From positions 3,596,001 to 3,660,000 of the forward strand of contig JAYKKR010000002.1 of the NCBI GenBank assembly GCA_036971615.1: a stretch of 64,000 bases of DNA, read 5' to 3'. The translations under genes were made by a program, and so were the position numbers. The notes below the pieces were generated by a model that worked only from the letters and a program-made list of their open reading frames with translations, did no database searches and was not told the origin of the DNA. This DNA comes from Amyloporia xantha. Taxonomy: Eukaryota; Basidiomycota; Agaricomycetes; Polyporales; Adustoporiaceae. Position 1 is the stretch's first letter, and the number at the start of each line of letters is the position of its first letter. This document shows, piece by piece, positions 34,597 to 45,556 of this stretch.

Positions 34597-36409
34597 ATGG
34601 AAAGACTGGTAGATAAACTGAGGCCCAAGTCCTTCGAGCCTCGCTACCCTAAATGGCTGGTGGGAAGGCGGCTTCTCATTGCCTCATCAGCCCTAGCTTC
34701 CTTGGGAGACGCCATGTTCGGATACAGTCAAGGTGTCATCGCGTCCATCCAGGTTCAACCACCTTTTATCAAGCGATTCTTTGGGAAAACTGTCACTATG
34801 GAGCAGATTCGGACGGGTACCACTGGCGTGAATCCTGAAATCCAAGGTCCCGTTCTTCCATACTGCACATATGTCACGCCTTGTCTTACTTATGCGCACT
34901 ATTCATAGCCATTACCGTGTCTTGTCTTAACCTCACTGCTCTCGTTGCTGCTTTTGGAGCTGCCTATGTCTGCGACATCTTAGGCCGCCGCATGTCAATC
35001 CGAATCGGTGCCATCATCTATTTTATCGCCGCCTTCATTCAAATCTTCGCACCCAATCTAGGTGCCCTGATTGCTGGTCGCTCTATCCAGGGTCTTGGCG
35101 TAGGAATGCTGTCCATGACTGTGCCGATCCTTCAATGCGAAATTGCGCCTGGTCATTCCCGTGGACTCTTCATCTCCATCGAATATCTGTGTCTTAACCT
35201 GGGCTATCTCGTCTCTGCATGGGTTGGTTATGGCTTCTTCTTTACTTTACCTTCGGAAATTTCTTGGAAGGGACCCTACATTGTTCAAGCTGTTCTTGCC
35301 GGCATTTTGACGGCGTGGACCTTTGTGCTACCTGAAACACCGCGATTCCTCATTAGCAATGGCTTCGAGCAGGAGGGCCTTCGTGTTCTTGCAGACCTGC
35401 ACGCGAATGGTGACCAACAGGATCCTGCCATACAAAAATCCTTTCACGAAATCGTTGCAGCGGTCAACTACGAAAAATCCTTGGAACAGGCCAGCTGGGG
35501 CCAGCTGTTCACACAATACACCCGACGCACGATCATGGGCATCACCTGTCAAATGTTCGCCCAGTTCAACGGTATCAATGCGATCCTGTACTTCCTGCCC
35601 TCGAATCTCACACGGGCTGGGTTCACGATCGCACGCGCTCTGCTTTACTCTGGGGTGTCCGCCATCGTCTACTGCTTGGGAACGATTCCGACCATGTTTC
35701 TCATCGATCGATGGGGCCGCCGGGTGTTTTTCATCACTGGGAGTTTTGCGTTGGCCGCTTGCCTCGGGGTCGTCGGCGGCCTCCAATACAAGGGGGACAG
35801 CCTGCCAGAAGGAAACGCAGAACTTCCATACGCAGATGGCATCTTCGCAGGTCTGCACTCTTCTTTTCATTCTCCAGAGTTCACAGTAGGATCTCATTCC
35901 GGTCCGCTTAGCGATATGTCTGTACCTGTTCTTCTTTGGCGCAACGTGAGTAGTCCGATGTCATCGACATACGCTTCGCTCCCACTGACCACAATTTCAG
36001 TTGGGGTCCGGCGCCCTACCTCCTTGGTGCTGAGATTTTCCCGATGCGTGCAAGAGCGAAAGGGATGGCACTGTCGACTACCTCCAATTGGCTCTGCAAT
36101 TTCATAATCGCCTTCATTACTCCCCCACTATTTACGGCCATCGATGCTGGATATTACTTTATCCTGCTCGGATTCTGTGTGATATCTGGGATCTTCGTGT
36201 TCTTCGTCTATCCCGAGACGGCACACAGGACTTTAGAAGAACTGGGACAGGTGTTCGGAGACAAAGTCGCTGCCGATGAACTCATGGAGGCAGACGCCAA
36301 TCTGCAGGTACCGGTAACCAATGACGATACCGGTTCAGATGTCAGCACACTCAGAGCGAGTATCGCTGGAGATAGTATTAGTGGCTCGAACGTAAAGAAA
36401 ACAGAGTAA
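34597..36409 (+). CDS. MFS sugar transporter (sugar porter family)
   Basis: The start is MERLVDKLRPKSFEPRYPKW. Twelve membrane segments are expected and most can be followed: LIASSALASLGDAMFGYSQG, the DILGRRMSIRIGAIIYF loop, LIAGRSIQGLGVGMLSMTVP, PETPRFLISNGF, QFNGINAILYFLP and LIDRWGRRVFFITGSFALAA. The last part is ICLYLFFFGATWGPAPYLLG and EIFPMRARAKGMALSTTSNW, then YPETAHRTLEELGQVFG before a Ser/Thr-rich cytosolic tail. These are sugar-porter signatures; the substrate (hexose or another sugar) cannot be told. Three introns are inferred: one at 34847-34908 with an odd GTCCCG donor, one after GIFAG, and one after FFGA. All are in phase. Confidence 0.9.
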
Positions 36410-36685
36410 AGATCGCCATGATACACAGTCCATTAGCACCTTTTCCCATCCTTTTAATGCATGCGCCATGAACCGTGCCGTTGACGAAGGAGCGGGCCAG
36501 CATTGACAGTGCATCGTCGCCCGAGCTCACAAAATGCAGTAGCCTACAGGCTTACAGTTCACAACGCATGAGACACCAATAATATGCAACAGCTGGTTAA
36601 TGACGTACTACATGGGGTTTGCGACGTGCGGCGGGTAGAGCAAAGTAGTATAATGATACATCCAAGACGTCCGGACCATACACGC

Positions 36686-37393
36686 TCATTCTACCATGGC
36701 ATTCGCAGCATCGCCTTCATTTTGGTCCTCTGCATCCTCCGCATCATTTGAGCCTTGCCTAGCCTGTGCACGTAACGCGGCACCTGTGCCGTGGATAAAT
36801 CATCAAATTACGTGTGAAGTTCTCTCCCTTAAACATTGCTTACCTCCACTTCGATTGAGGGGCTTGGCGTAGTGTTGTAGCCACTCTTCTGACTCCCAAA
36901 CTGGATTGCAAAATCCATGAGAATTGATCAAGCATGCTGTAGGAACTGCAGTCACTCACTAGCTCTGTTCCCGGCGCCTTCGGTTGGAGCTTTGACTTGA
37001 CGTGCGATATTCACTTTGAGTACACGGCCATTGAGCTCGTTCAAATCCATGTTGTCAATTGCATCCTGCGCATCTGTAGGGGACGCGAATGTGACGAAAG
37101 CGAATCCCCTGTGCTTGACCTCTAATTTTGGAAGATAGTTAGTCGTCATCTAGCACTGCGGACTGGGCACATACGGGTTTGCTGCTGCTGCGATGGATTT
37201 GTGGCAGCAGGAGGTATCTGCACGTCAATTATATCACCTGAAAACGGACAGCCATGATGAGGATCTTGGAGTTGTAGATGGGCAATGGTCGCTTACCAAA
37301 GGGCGAAAAGCTCTCAAGCAAGACTGTCTCGTCTACATCGTCTCCAATGCCCCCCACAAAGACAGTCTTTTTGGACTTTGTTCCTTCTTCCAT
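36686..37393 (-). CDS. RRM-domain RNA-binding protein, PPIE/Cyp33-type RRM without the isomerase
   Basis: The start is MEEGTKSKKTVFVGGIGDDV at 37393. Four introns appear to split the gene; the exons join in phase. The RRM carries RNP2 as VFVGGI and RNP1 as HRGFAFVTF, followed by DAQDAIDNMDLNELNGRVLK and VNIARQVKAP. After the RRM comes IWESEEWLQHYAKPLNRSGG and an acidic tail ending AANAMVE at 36686. The simple frame stops earlier (NRASE), but that stop lies in a GTGAGT donor. The RRM most resembles that of peptidyl-prolyl isomerase E (Cyp33), a spliceosome-linked protein. No cyclophilin domain follows, so this is an RRM-only relative. A role in mRNA processing is inference. It converges on the sugar transporter gene. 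Confidence 0.8.
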
Positions 37394-38256
37394 CACACCT
37401 CAAGTACATAGGAGCATTACTGAGGAAGTAGAGGAGGGGATGCCAAGATTCCCACGGTATGCCCACTGCACAGTGCACACCAACTGCCGCCGACGCGTCT
37501 CGCTGGGTCTGCCCCTTTTGTGTTCGTTGCTCGTAGGCCGCCGCTCTGTCCTGAGAACAAACGTCGATATTCGTACTACGGACTGCTTTCCGGTCGCCGC
37601 GAACGCGCAGAGTGACGTGTCGGCGCTGTTTGCCACAAGGCACGGCCAACTATGGGACTGATTATCCCTCGGTCCCACCTCTTCGTATCGTCACTTGAGC
37701 AACGCTTTCTCGAGCATCCGCGTCTGCGGTGGCTCTCGTCATGGTGTAGATTCCCTGTCTTGATACCTGGTGGCTGACTGGTACCAAGAGGGCATTTCCG
37801 GTCTCACCAGCTTTCATGCCTCTCGGTGACTTTATGGTCTTGGACGCTCTTAGTCCCATCTGAACTCCGCCTCATGTATGAGAATACCCGACGACTATAC
37901 GGTTAGTCAAGACCATGTCGTCCCTTTTCAGGTAGTTTTTCCTGGGCCCTGTCAGGTTGGGTGGGATTCAAGTCACCTTTAAGCATGCCACGGGTCATTC
38001 ATAACAAACTCTGCCATCAATGGCGTTTTCTTCCCTTCGTCCGATCATCTTCGAACGCTATGCATCCCGATCAAGCTGCATCTTCCGTCAGTGTAGACCG
38101 CGTCTCCAGATGGCTATGCATCCCGGCTGCCCCTGACTGTTTCCGACGTTGACGTCCCTACCGGATTAACATAAAGACCACGGGCATTACCTCTGGATCA
38201 GTGCATTCCCGCCTATATCCCAGCTTAAACTTCTGGGTCCATCGTGTAATCTAGCC
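37394..38256. other. Divergent intergenic region, RRM gene / kinase
   Basis: These 863 bases carry both promoters of a divergent gene pair. A 65-codon minus-strand frame (37859-37662) has no recognised features and no good splice partners, so I do not call it. No RNA gene is visible. Confidence 0.45.
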
Positions 38257-39460
38257 ATGGGAAGGTCGCCTCATGAAGAATCTGACTCTGAATCCGACGT
38301 CTCTACTTGTTCAGCTTCTTCTACTGACGAAGACGAAGTTAACGTCCGCATTTCTCCGAACTGGTGCAGCTACCGCCACCTCATTCAGCGTCGGGGTTTT
38401 CGACTGGACACTTGCAAGGACGTCAAACAATTCTACCAACGGTATTGGGAAGGGGTCGCTTCTAAGGACTGTGACATCTTGAAGGAGTATCCGGGATATC
38501 TCCGAGCTTGTAATAGCAACGATGACAATGAATTGTGCAAGGACGCCGGGCTGGTCAGTTGTCGCATGGATGACCTATTTCATGAATTATACTGACTCGA
38601 GCACCACAGCCGGAGAATCTGTTTCGCGGAACTCGCTGTGCGGATGGTATGAACGTGGTCATCAAAGCCGTTCATCTGTACAGTCGCGAGTACGACATTG
38701 TGCGGCACTTGTCAACGCCTCCTTTACGAGATCATCCTATGAACCACTGTATTCGTGCGTTGGTATGATCGATCGGATGACCTGCGTCTTGATGTCGTTT
38801 ATAGCTGTCTCGGATTTCATAGAGGTTCAAGCGGACAAGATTGTCTTCATTGTCATGGAAGAGTGGTCTCCGCATCTTGCGATGGATCCACCATATACCT
38901 TACGGGACTTTCTGGGAACTTTGCGTCAGCATTTGGAGGTACGTGGACGCAGTGGTGATAGCAGAACCAGAACCTCACTGACGCTGACAGTGATTCAGCA
39001 CATCACATTCATGCATGCACACAACATTGCCCACCTCGATATCTCTCTGCGAAACATGTTGACAGATAATCATACGCGCTACGCATGCATAGACTTCGAA
39101 TTGAGTCGTCGGTTCGACGGCATATCGTGCCCGAGAATGAAGTCTCATCGCGCTGCCGAAACTCCTCCGGAAATCGAGGCTGGTGGATGGAGTGATCCAT
39201 ATAAGATAGACGTTTGGGCATCGGGTATGCTCATCCTTCGGGCCTCAAAGGTAAATTGGTCCAAAGACATCGAGCGACGAAAAGATGCTGAGCGCTTGAT
39301 TCAGTTGGCAGGTTTCAACATTCCTGAACTGCTGTCGGTGATTACGCCAATGCTCCATGCGGATTACGAGCATCGACCGACTGCAAAAGAATCATTGTTG
39401 GCTTTCAATGCCATGGTCCGCGCAATCCCAGAAGAAAGGTTTAATGGTCACAACCACTGA
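38257..39460 (+). CDS. Divergent protein kinase-like protein of mushroom-type fungi
   Basis: The start is MGRSPHEESDSESDVSTCSA. A Ser/Asp-rich lead is followed by a kinase-like fold. Exons join as DAGLPENLFRGTRCADGMNV, then VVIKAVHLYSREYDIVRHLS (candidate beta-3 Lys), CIPVSDFIEV and IVFIVMEEWSPHL. The catalytic loop is HLDISLRNML rather than HRDLKPEN. The metal site reads IDFELSRRF, DFE instead of DFG. AAETPPEIEAGGWSDPYKID and VWASGMLILRAS match the APE and F-helix region. HxD, the Asn and the DFx Asp are kept, so activity is possible, but the glycine loop is not recognisable and the usual catalytic-loop Lys is missing. Agaricomycetes carry large families of this type. Substrate and pathway are unknown. 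A further small intron may lie near 38944. Confidence 0.75.
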
Positions 39461-39627
39461 GCTGGAGATACACTAGTGGTCTTTCGTCATCCATATTATA
39501 ACGTCCTTCGGCATATACAGCATACACAATAATGTAACATAGCCAATCTCTTATTTTTATAAACCCAAGGTTGCAATGTCGAAAGCATGTCAAAGACCCA
39601 AAAGGCAACAGTTATGTGAATGGAACC

Positions 39628-40930
39628 TCAGTCCGGACCAGGACCTTCCTGTGTGCCATCTACAGACGTAGCTGCCTCCTCTACTCTTCGCCGCTTCCTC
39701 TCCAAGTAACGCTCGCGTGCGCTCTTGACCGCGTCCTCCGTATTGCGCTTGGCCACCACTCTATTGATGCTCTCTTGCTCCTGCCTTTCCCTTTCCTCCA
39801 AAAGCCGCTCACGCTCTTCTTCTAGCTGCCTTGCAACTTCGCGGGCACGCCTCTCATTGATTTCCCTCCTACTCGCGGCGGTCCCGACGGCCCTATGTGT
39901 CTGCACTTCCTCCTGGGCGGGCTGCTTCCCTTTCATTGTCTGCAGACCTAGCCGCCGAGTATTCGGAGCGGATAGATTCAGGCCGGCAGACAGTAGGTCT
40001 CGCTTGTCTACGATCTGATTGTCGTCATTCAGCTCGACATCCTTGCCTTCCTCTTGCGCTTGACGGGCTAATTCCAGATCCGACTTCGGCGTGAAGTCTG
40101 GGGGTTTCGTGATTGTCAAGTTAGGGCCCTGAGGCCCGATAGTAGATTTCGACTCGGTGGACGTCGTAGCAGCCACCGTTTGTTCGTGTTGTTGCTCGGA
40201 TTCCTCCAGTAGCTTGCGATAGAAATGCGCCATCCCAGAGCCGACACCATCCTTCTTCTTCTTCTTCTCAAGCTCTGTGAATATTCATCATGGCGTGTCC
40301 AGCAGGGGGGCTGATAGTGCACTCGCCTTCGTGGAGCTTCTCCTCCTCCTCCGCTCTACGTAATTCAGCGATTTGGTCCTTGTAAGCCTGTGTGACGAAG
40401 GCGTCCTTGTCCTTGAACTCATCCCCCTCCGCCTCACGTTCCCGCTGGATCATCTTCTCCTCAGCTCGTAGATGATCAAGCCTACGCGTCGCAGCGGAGG
40501 AGAGTAGATTACTGATATATTTGGGCTGCCATGGTCTTCAGTCAATCAGTGCTCGTGAAGAATGATATCTACCAAACAGCCGGAACTTGTGCTCACCTTC
40601 CGCTCCTTAGCATCAACCTCCTTGGCCTCCTTCTGACGCTGCTTCGCCTCCTGCATCTTATCCCATACCGCATCGTACTCAAACACCGTAGAATCGACTT
40701 TCAACTCTGCTTCTAGCTGCTTCTTTGTCGTTTTGGACATTTCCATCTTCTGTGCGACGAGCTTCTTGTTGGCCGCTGCTTTGCTGTTGTCGGAGGCGGT
40801 AGGGGCCGCATCGACAGGTTCATCGTCGTCTAGTGATGCAAATGCAGCAGATCGCTTGAGTGATGGTGTTTCCCCGACAGGACTTAGCAGCCTTTGCTTT
40901 ACTCTTGGCGAGGGAAAACGAGACCTTCAT
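39628..40930 (-). CDS. NSRP1/CCDC55-type splicing regulator (first exon has a frame break)
   Basis: The likely start is MKVSFSLAKSKAKAAK at 40930. The conserved region follows in another frame: VGETPSLKRSAAFASLDDDE, EMSKTTKKQLEAELKVDSTV, FEYDAVWDKMQEAKQRQKEA, PKYISNLLSSAATRRLDHLR, then DAFVTQAYKDQIAELRRAEE. After a KKK-rich junction comes MAHFYRKLLEESEQQHE and a long Arg/Glu-rich coiled coil ending QEGPGPD at 39628. Family knowledge: the NSRP1 N-terminal domain is found in nuclear speckle splicing regulators. One extra base near 40880-40882 separates the start frame from the conserved frame, and no plausible intron bridges them. Either the sequence has an indel error, or the gene is broken, or translation starts lower (Met at 40746). 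A CTT run at 40250-40268 encodes the lysine tract. The gene is divergent from MTR3 over 118 bases. Confidence 0.8.
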
Positions 40931-41048
40931 GGTTGTTCTGAGTGAACGCCGTAAACACACAGGCGCTTGTTCTGTGTCCTAATTTGGCATCCCCGCTCTC
41001 GATCATTTGAGCGCTAAGTTTCTTTCCTGCACCTCCACCGTAGGTTTA
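40931..41048. promoter_or_regulatory. Very short divergent promoter, NSRP1-like / MTR3
   Basis: Only 118 bases separate the divergent start codons of two RNA-processing genes. Transcription from both sides must start within or near this stretch. I see no clear TATA box. Confidence 0.4.
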
Positions 41049-42120
41049 ATGGCTCAAAACAACTTTGACCGTCGTCGTATCAACGGTCCGGAAGAAAGTT
41101 CCCCTCCTATTTTTGAAGCAGACGACGACAGCCTGCTCAGCTCCGACTGGAGTCCCGGAAAGCCACGACCAAGACGGAAAGCAGGAGATATACGACCTAT
41201 TTGTGTGGACTTTTCAATGAACAGTTAGGGTTACAGACCACTTACCACCGTGTACCTCATTTCTTCACAGTTTTGAAGACTGGCCTTATCAATCAGGCTA
41301 ATGGATCTGCATACATAGAGGCAGAACGGACGAAGATTGCCTGTGCAGTGTCCGTTTTCCGCGTCCTTGGTCTCGGCAATGGACTTAAATATACGAATGC
41401 AGCTATGGTCCACGACAGTCAAAAACAACAGTGTACAGCGAAAATGGACGTTTGAATGTGGAAGTCAAGTTCGCGCCCTTTTCCTGCGCTCGTAGACGAG
41501 CACCTATACGCGTGAGTGTTCTGATGTCCCTCACACCTGCTGGGTACCACTCGTTCGCCAGGATGCAGAAGACAGATCAGTCGCTGTGCAAATTCATCAA
41601 GCCCTTCTGCCTTCCGTCAGGCTAGAACTGCTGCCCAAGTCGACAATCGACATCTTCATTACTGTTATTGAGAATGATGGAATCGAGGGTTGTATCGCCG
41701 CAGGGTCCACAGCTGCCAGCGCTGCCCTTGCAGATGCGGGTATCGAGATGCTGGGACTGGTCATGTCGTGTGCTGCAGTAAGCCTATTTCACTTGGTGTT
41801 AACACCCATTGTTCACGTATTATGCAGTCGGTTGTAGGCAAGGAGATATGGTTGGACCCCACTGAGGAAGAAGCGAAGGTTGCTTCTGGAAGCTTGATAC
41901 TCGCTGGCATCCCTGCTCTAGGTACTATCACAAGCGTGTCGCAGTCTGGTCGTATGACATCAGAACAAGCAATGCAGGTCAGCCTCCTTTGATTTATTTG
42001 TTTTCGAAAAGCTGAGATCGCAATTCATGTATACAGTGCATGGAGGCTTGTCAAGAACGATGTGTAGATATTCACTCTGTAGCCGCTCAGGCACTTCTCG
42101 ACAATGCCCAGTTTTCTTGA
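41049..42120 (+). CDS. MTR3: RNA exosome core subunit Mtr3 (RNase PH-like)
   Basis: The start MAQNNFDRRRINGPEESSPP leads into RPRRKAGDIRPIF. Two introns follow, both with acceptors read in phase: RPIF joins LKTGLINQANGSAYIEAERT, then KIACAV joins YGPRQSKTTVYSENGRLNVE. Later segments are VKFAPFSCARRRAP, VAVQIHQALLPSVRLELLPK, IEGCIAAGSTAASAALADAG and ALGTITSVSQSGRMTSEQAM. The end is VAAQALLDNAQFS at 42120. The SAYIE, YGPR and TAASAALADAGIEM elements match the RNase PH fold of exosome ring subunits. The N-terminal RPIF-QTGL style favours Mtr3 over Rrp41. In eukaryotes the six-subunit ring is catalytically inactive and channels RNA to Rrp44. The donor at the second intron is GTCCGT. Confidence 0.85.
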
Positions 42121-42615
42121 AACACAATCGTGTTAGTGACCATATCTGGCACGCGTGTTGACCAAACGCAGATGCCTACGCTACTTCCGGGCATGCGTTA
42201 CTCTTCGTATGCAGATGCGTCTAGGACTCCTTGTCCATCTTGCAGTTCTTGGTTAATGGTCGTAGTCTGTATTCTACGGGTTCATCTAATGTTGGTTACA
42301 ATAATAGTGTTGTGGAGAACGTCCCACCTGCGATGTGAATATTTATTCGTTACTTGCGATCCGAGCTCGAGCAGAAACTTAAAGGCCGCGATTTCGATCC
42401 TTCCTGTATTTACGCCGCCAAGAGCATCCGGTCAATTCAGTACGTACAGTCGCACGCGTGGACGAGATGCATCTTGGCCGGGCGCCAAGTTTTACAACGT
42501 CCTTCGTACTCTCCTCGCCGTGAACGTCTCGACTCGGCGTAGACGATTGTTGGCAATAGACGGTCTCTGTCTGTCTCGATCCAATCACGTCCTCCCACAG
42601 TTTCTGGTCATTTCT
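42121..42615. other. Intergenic region, MTR3 to amino acid permease
   Basis: This holds the MTR3 3' flank and the permease promoter. The permease frame stays open upstream to 42130, but the sequence there is not protein-like, so I start the permease at 42616. Nothing else is supported. Confidence 0.45.
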
Positions 42616-44901
42616 ATGACCTCCTCATCGCCGAAGGCTCTGTTCGATGCTCTAAAGTCACCGTCCAGTCCACGTTCTCCAATACAGTCATACGCCGTCA
42701 CTCGCTCTCCTAGAATCTCACATGAGTCCGACGAGGATTCCTTGCGAGACCTGGAGCTTTCTGAAGGCCCCCTCCTTGCGGATGGGCCGAGTTCCGCTCG
42801 GACACGGTCATACTCGATCTCTGGGTTCGACTTCCAGCACGACCTCCTACCATTGACCGCAAGTGTCAGCGAACCTGGCACTGTCCACGGAGAGTCTCAT
42901 TCGAAACATATAAGCCTCGGAAGTGGTACGCAACATACACTATAATATGGATTCTTGTTTGACAGGCCACCAACCAGGCATTGCACTCATTGTTGGATTA
43001 CAAATTGGATCTGGCATATTGTAAGTAGGTGGGCATACATTCGAGCACATAGATGTCTGATTTGGACTGTAGCTCGTCCCCAGGAGTGGTGGTCGCGAAT
43101 ACACAAAGCGTAGGCGCAAGTCTGGCAGTCTGGCTCGTAGCGGGATTGTTAGGATGGACCGGGGCTAGCAGTTTCGCGGAGCTAGGATCGTCAATACCAG
43201 TGAATGGGGGCGCGCAGGCGTACCTCCAATATGCATACGGCCCCTTGGTCTCATACCTCTTCGCTTGGACAGCGATATCTGCGCTCAGACCAGGTATGCC
43301 TCCACTTATATTCTTGACGTATGCAATCGACTGGATGATGTGATTCAGGCGGGAATGCTGTTATTAGTCTTATTTTCGCGGAGTATATGAACCGACTCTT
43401 CTGGCACAGTACGAGCGCTGAGGTATCGCCGGATGCTATTCCACAGTGGGCTATCAAACTCACTGCGGTTGCGGCAGTCCTTGTGGTGTCCATCATCTGT
43501 GTGGCTACCCCGACCCTGGGCCCGCGGACATCCGTAGTGTTCACTACGGTCAAAGTAAGACAGTGTCGTCGATCTGCATGCTGTTGACCTCACAGTGATT
43601 TCATAGGTTGCTGCTTTGGTACGTGGTATCAAGTGCTACTTCGGGATGATATTCAGGTAGCGTTTGAAGGTATCAATCACGATTCTCGGGATTATCCAAC
43701 TTGCTCGAGGACGTGCGTCGACATCTCTCACCGAGTCGTTATTTTCTGGATCGAGCACGAGTCCCTCGTCATATGCGCTGGCCCTTTATTCCGGCCTTTG
43801 GGCGTTTGATGGATGGGACCAAGCCAACTATGTTGGTGGAGAGATGAAGAATGCTCAAAAGAATATTCCCCGAGCGATTCATGCGAGCATGATCATCGTC
43901 ACGGTGCGTATGGGCCCTTGTTCATTGGTCCCGAATTTATATTGGCCGTGATCGTAGATACTTTTCCTACTCGCCAATTTGGCGTACTTTGTAGTGCTGG
44001 ACAAGGTAGTGTTCCATATGGTATATTTCCACGTAATTGAATCTGAAATCACATAACAAGGAAACGGTTGGACGCAGTAACACTGTTGCGCTTGACTTCG
44101 GCCGTGCTCTGTTCGGACCAGCTGGAGGCATTGTCTTCGCGCTTATGGTCGCGATCTCATGCTTTGGTGCTCTCAACGGTGAACCTCATGCTTTTGAAAT
44201 ACACGCCGTCTTCTAATTGACGTCGCTTCTAGGATCCGCATTCACCTCGGCCCGCTTGGTCTACGTCGCCGGTCGAGAAGGCTACCTTCCTGCCATGTTT
44301 GGGCGAATGAACGAGAAACTCAAGACGCCGCTCAATGCGATGTGCCTTCAGGCCACTCTGACGATCACGTTCATTGCAATTGGTGGCGGATTCCGGTCGC
44401 TGATCAACTTTGCTGTTGTTGCCTCGTGGGCGTTTTATTTCCTCACGGTGAGTCCCTGCATCTCAGTGTAATATAGTCAAATGAACGATATTGTGTCTGT
44501 TAGGTACTGGGTGTGGTCATCCTGAGGGTCAAGGAGCCTATGTTGGAACGGTTGGTTCCTGAGTACGATGTAACGAACAAAACAAATTCTGACTGAATGC
44601 ACAGTCCGTACAAAACATGGATCACGACGCCTTTGATTTTCTGTGCAGTACGTCGCGTCACCCAAATCACTGCTGTCACTGGTCTGACGTTGCTGTTAAT
44701 CAGGTTTGTTTGTTCCTGCTGTGCATGCCTATTATCGCAGCACCGCTTGAAGCTGTTGCAGTCCTTGGTGAGCAACGGCGCTGTCATCGCTTGCTACGAT
44801 CTCCTCACCAGCGCGCAGGATTCGTACTTGTGGGTATACCGTTCTACTATCTTACACAGAGAAGAGGGAGCCCGGCATCATCTGGTGTGTTCTGTGAGTG
44901 A
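42616..44901 (+). CDS. LAT-type amino acid permease (APC superfamily)
   Basis: The start chosen is MTSSSPKALFDALKSPSSPR at 42616. About 100 Ser/Pro-rich cytosolic residues precede the first helix, HQPGIALIVGLQIGSGIF. Next come SSPGVVVANTQSVGASLAVW, TGASSFAELGSSIPVNGGAQ and AYLQYAYGPLVSYLFAWTAI, followed by GLWAFDGWDQANYVGGEMKN. ISCFGALNGSAFTSARLVYV, AGREGYLPAMFGRMNEKLKT and VASWAFYFLTV complete the core. The pattern is that of L-type amino acid transporters and yeast Mup1-like methionine permeases; the exact substrate is not readable. At least eight introns are present. The last exon reads GFVLVGIPFYYLTQRRGSPA and ends at 44901. A GTGAGT overlapping that stop could add a few residues (end near 44935). 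Confidence 0.85.
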
Positions 44902-45556
44902 TCATCTGCCACTGTGTCCAGGCTCGTCCATCTGACCACCCATAGCGAGACTCACGGATTGCTTCGCGCGAGTAAGGGGAAGGCCAGCGCCTGGCGCAGG
45001 CTGGGAAGCGGTGGCAACGGAGGGAGACGAGCAGGTCGAGATGGCAGAGCCAATACGGACACGCTCATGACATGAACCTTGGGTAACGAGCTGAACGCTT
45101 CGGATAGAAAAGGGAGCGCTTCGTGCATCCTCATTCAATCTCCTCATCTCTCTGCAGGGCCCCTTGGGAATTCACATAATGAGCTCATGTGCACGTACGC
45201 AGTACTTACGATACAGCCGTTAATGTCGGAGAATTGAGTAGCTACAGAGGTTACAGCATTTCCTAATTCCCTGTGTCGTGCGAGTATAGCGTCTCATGGG
45301 CACAGATGTGCGGAAACCAAGTCTGTTAGTAACGGGCGCATGCTGATGACTCCGGTTGAAGGCTCCGGACGTCCAGACAGATTGCAATCGGAGCACCATC
45401 GGCCTGTTATGGCAACCTGTGTCATTTCTGCAAGCTTACTCATCCCGACAGTGGGTTGCGCGATTTATTGAACACCCATATAAGCCGATACACCCTGTAA
45501 AGAGGCCATAACATTCTCCTTATACCAACCTCCTCGCATTCCATATCATTATCACC
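44902..45556. other. Intergenic region upstream of ATX1
   Basis: No supported gene lies here. Small frames on the minus strand (45147-44902) have no recognisable features. It contains the ATX1 promoter; no element could be assigned with confidence. Confidence 0.45.

Noticed and set aside
37662..37859. 65-codon minus-strand frame in the RRM/kinase gap
   Set aside because: No similarity recognised and no supporting promoter or splice context.
40250..40268. CTT trinucleotide run
   Set aside because: It encodes a lysine tract in the NSRP1-like protein and is too short to treat as a separate repeat feature.
42130..42615. In-frame upstream extension of the amino acid permease
   Set aside because: The sequence is Cys/Arg-rich and unlike permease N-termini; MTSSSPKALF at 42616 is the typical Ser-rich start.
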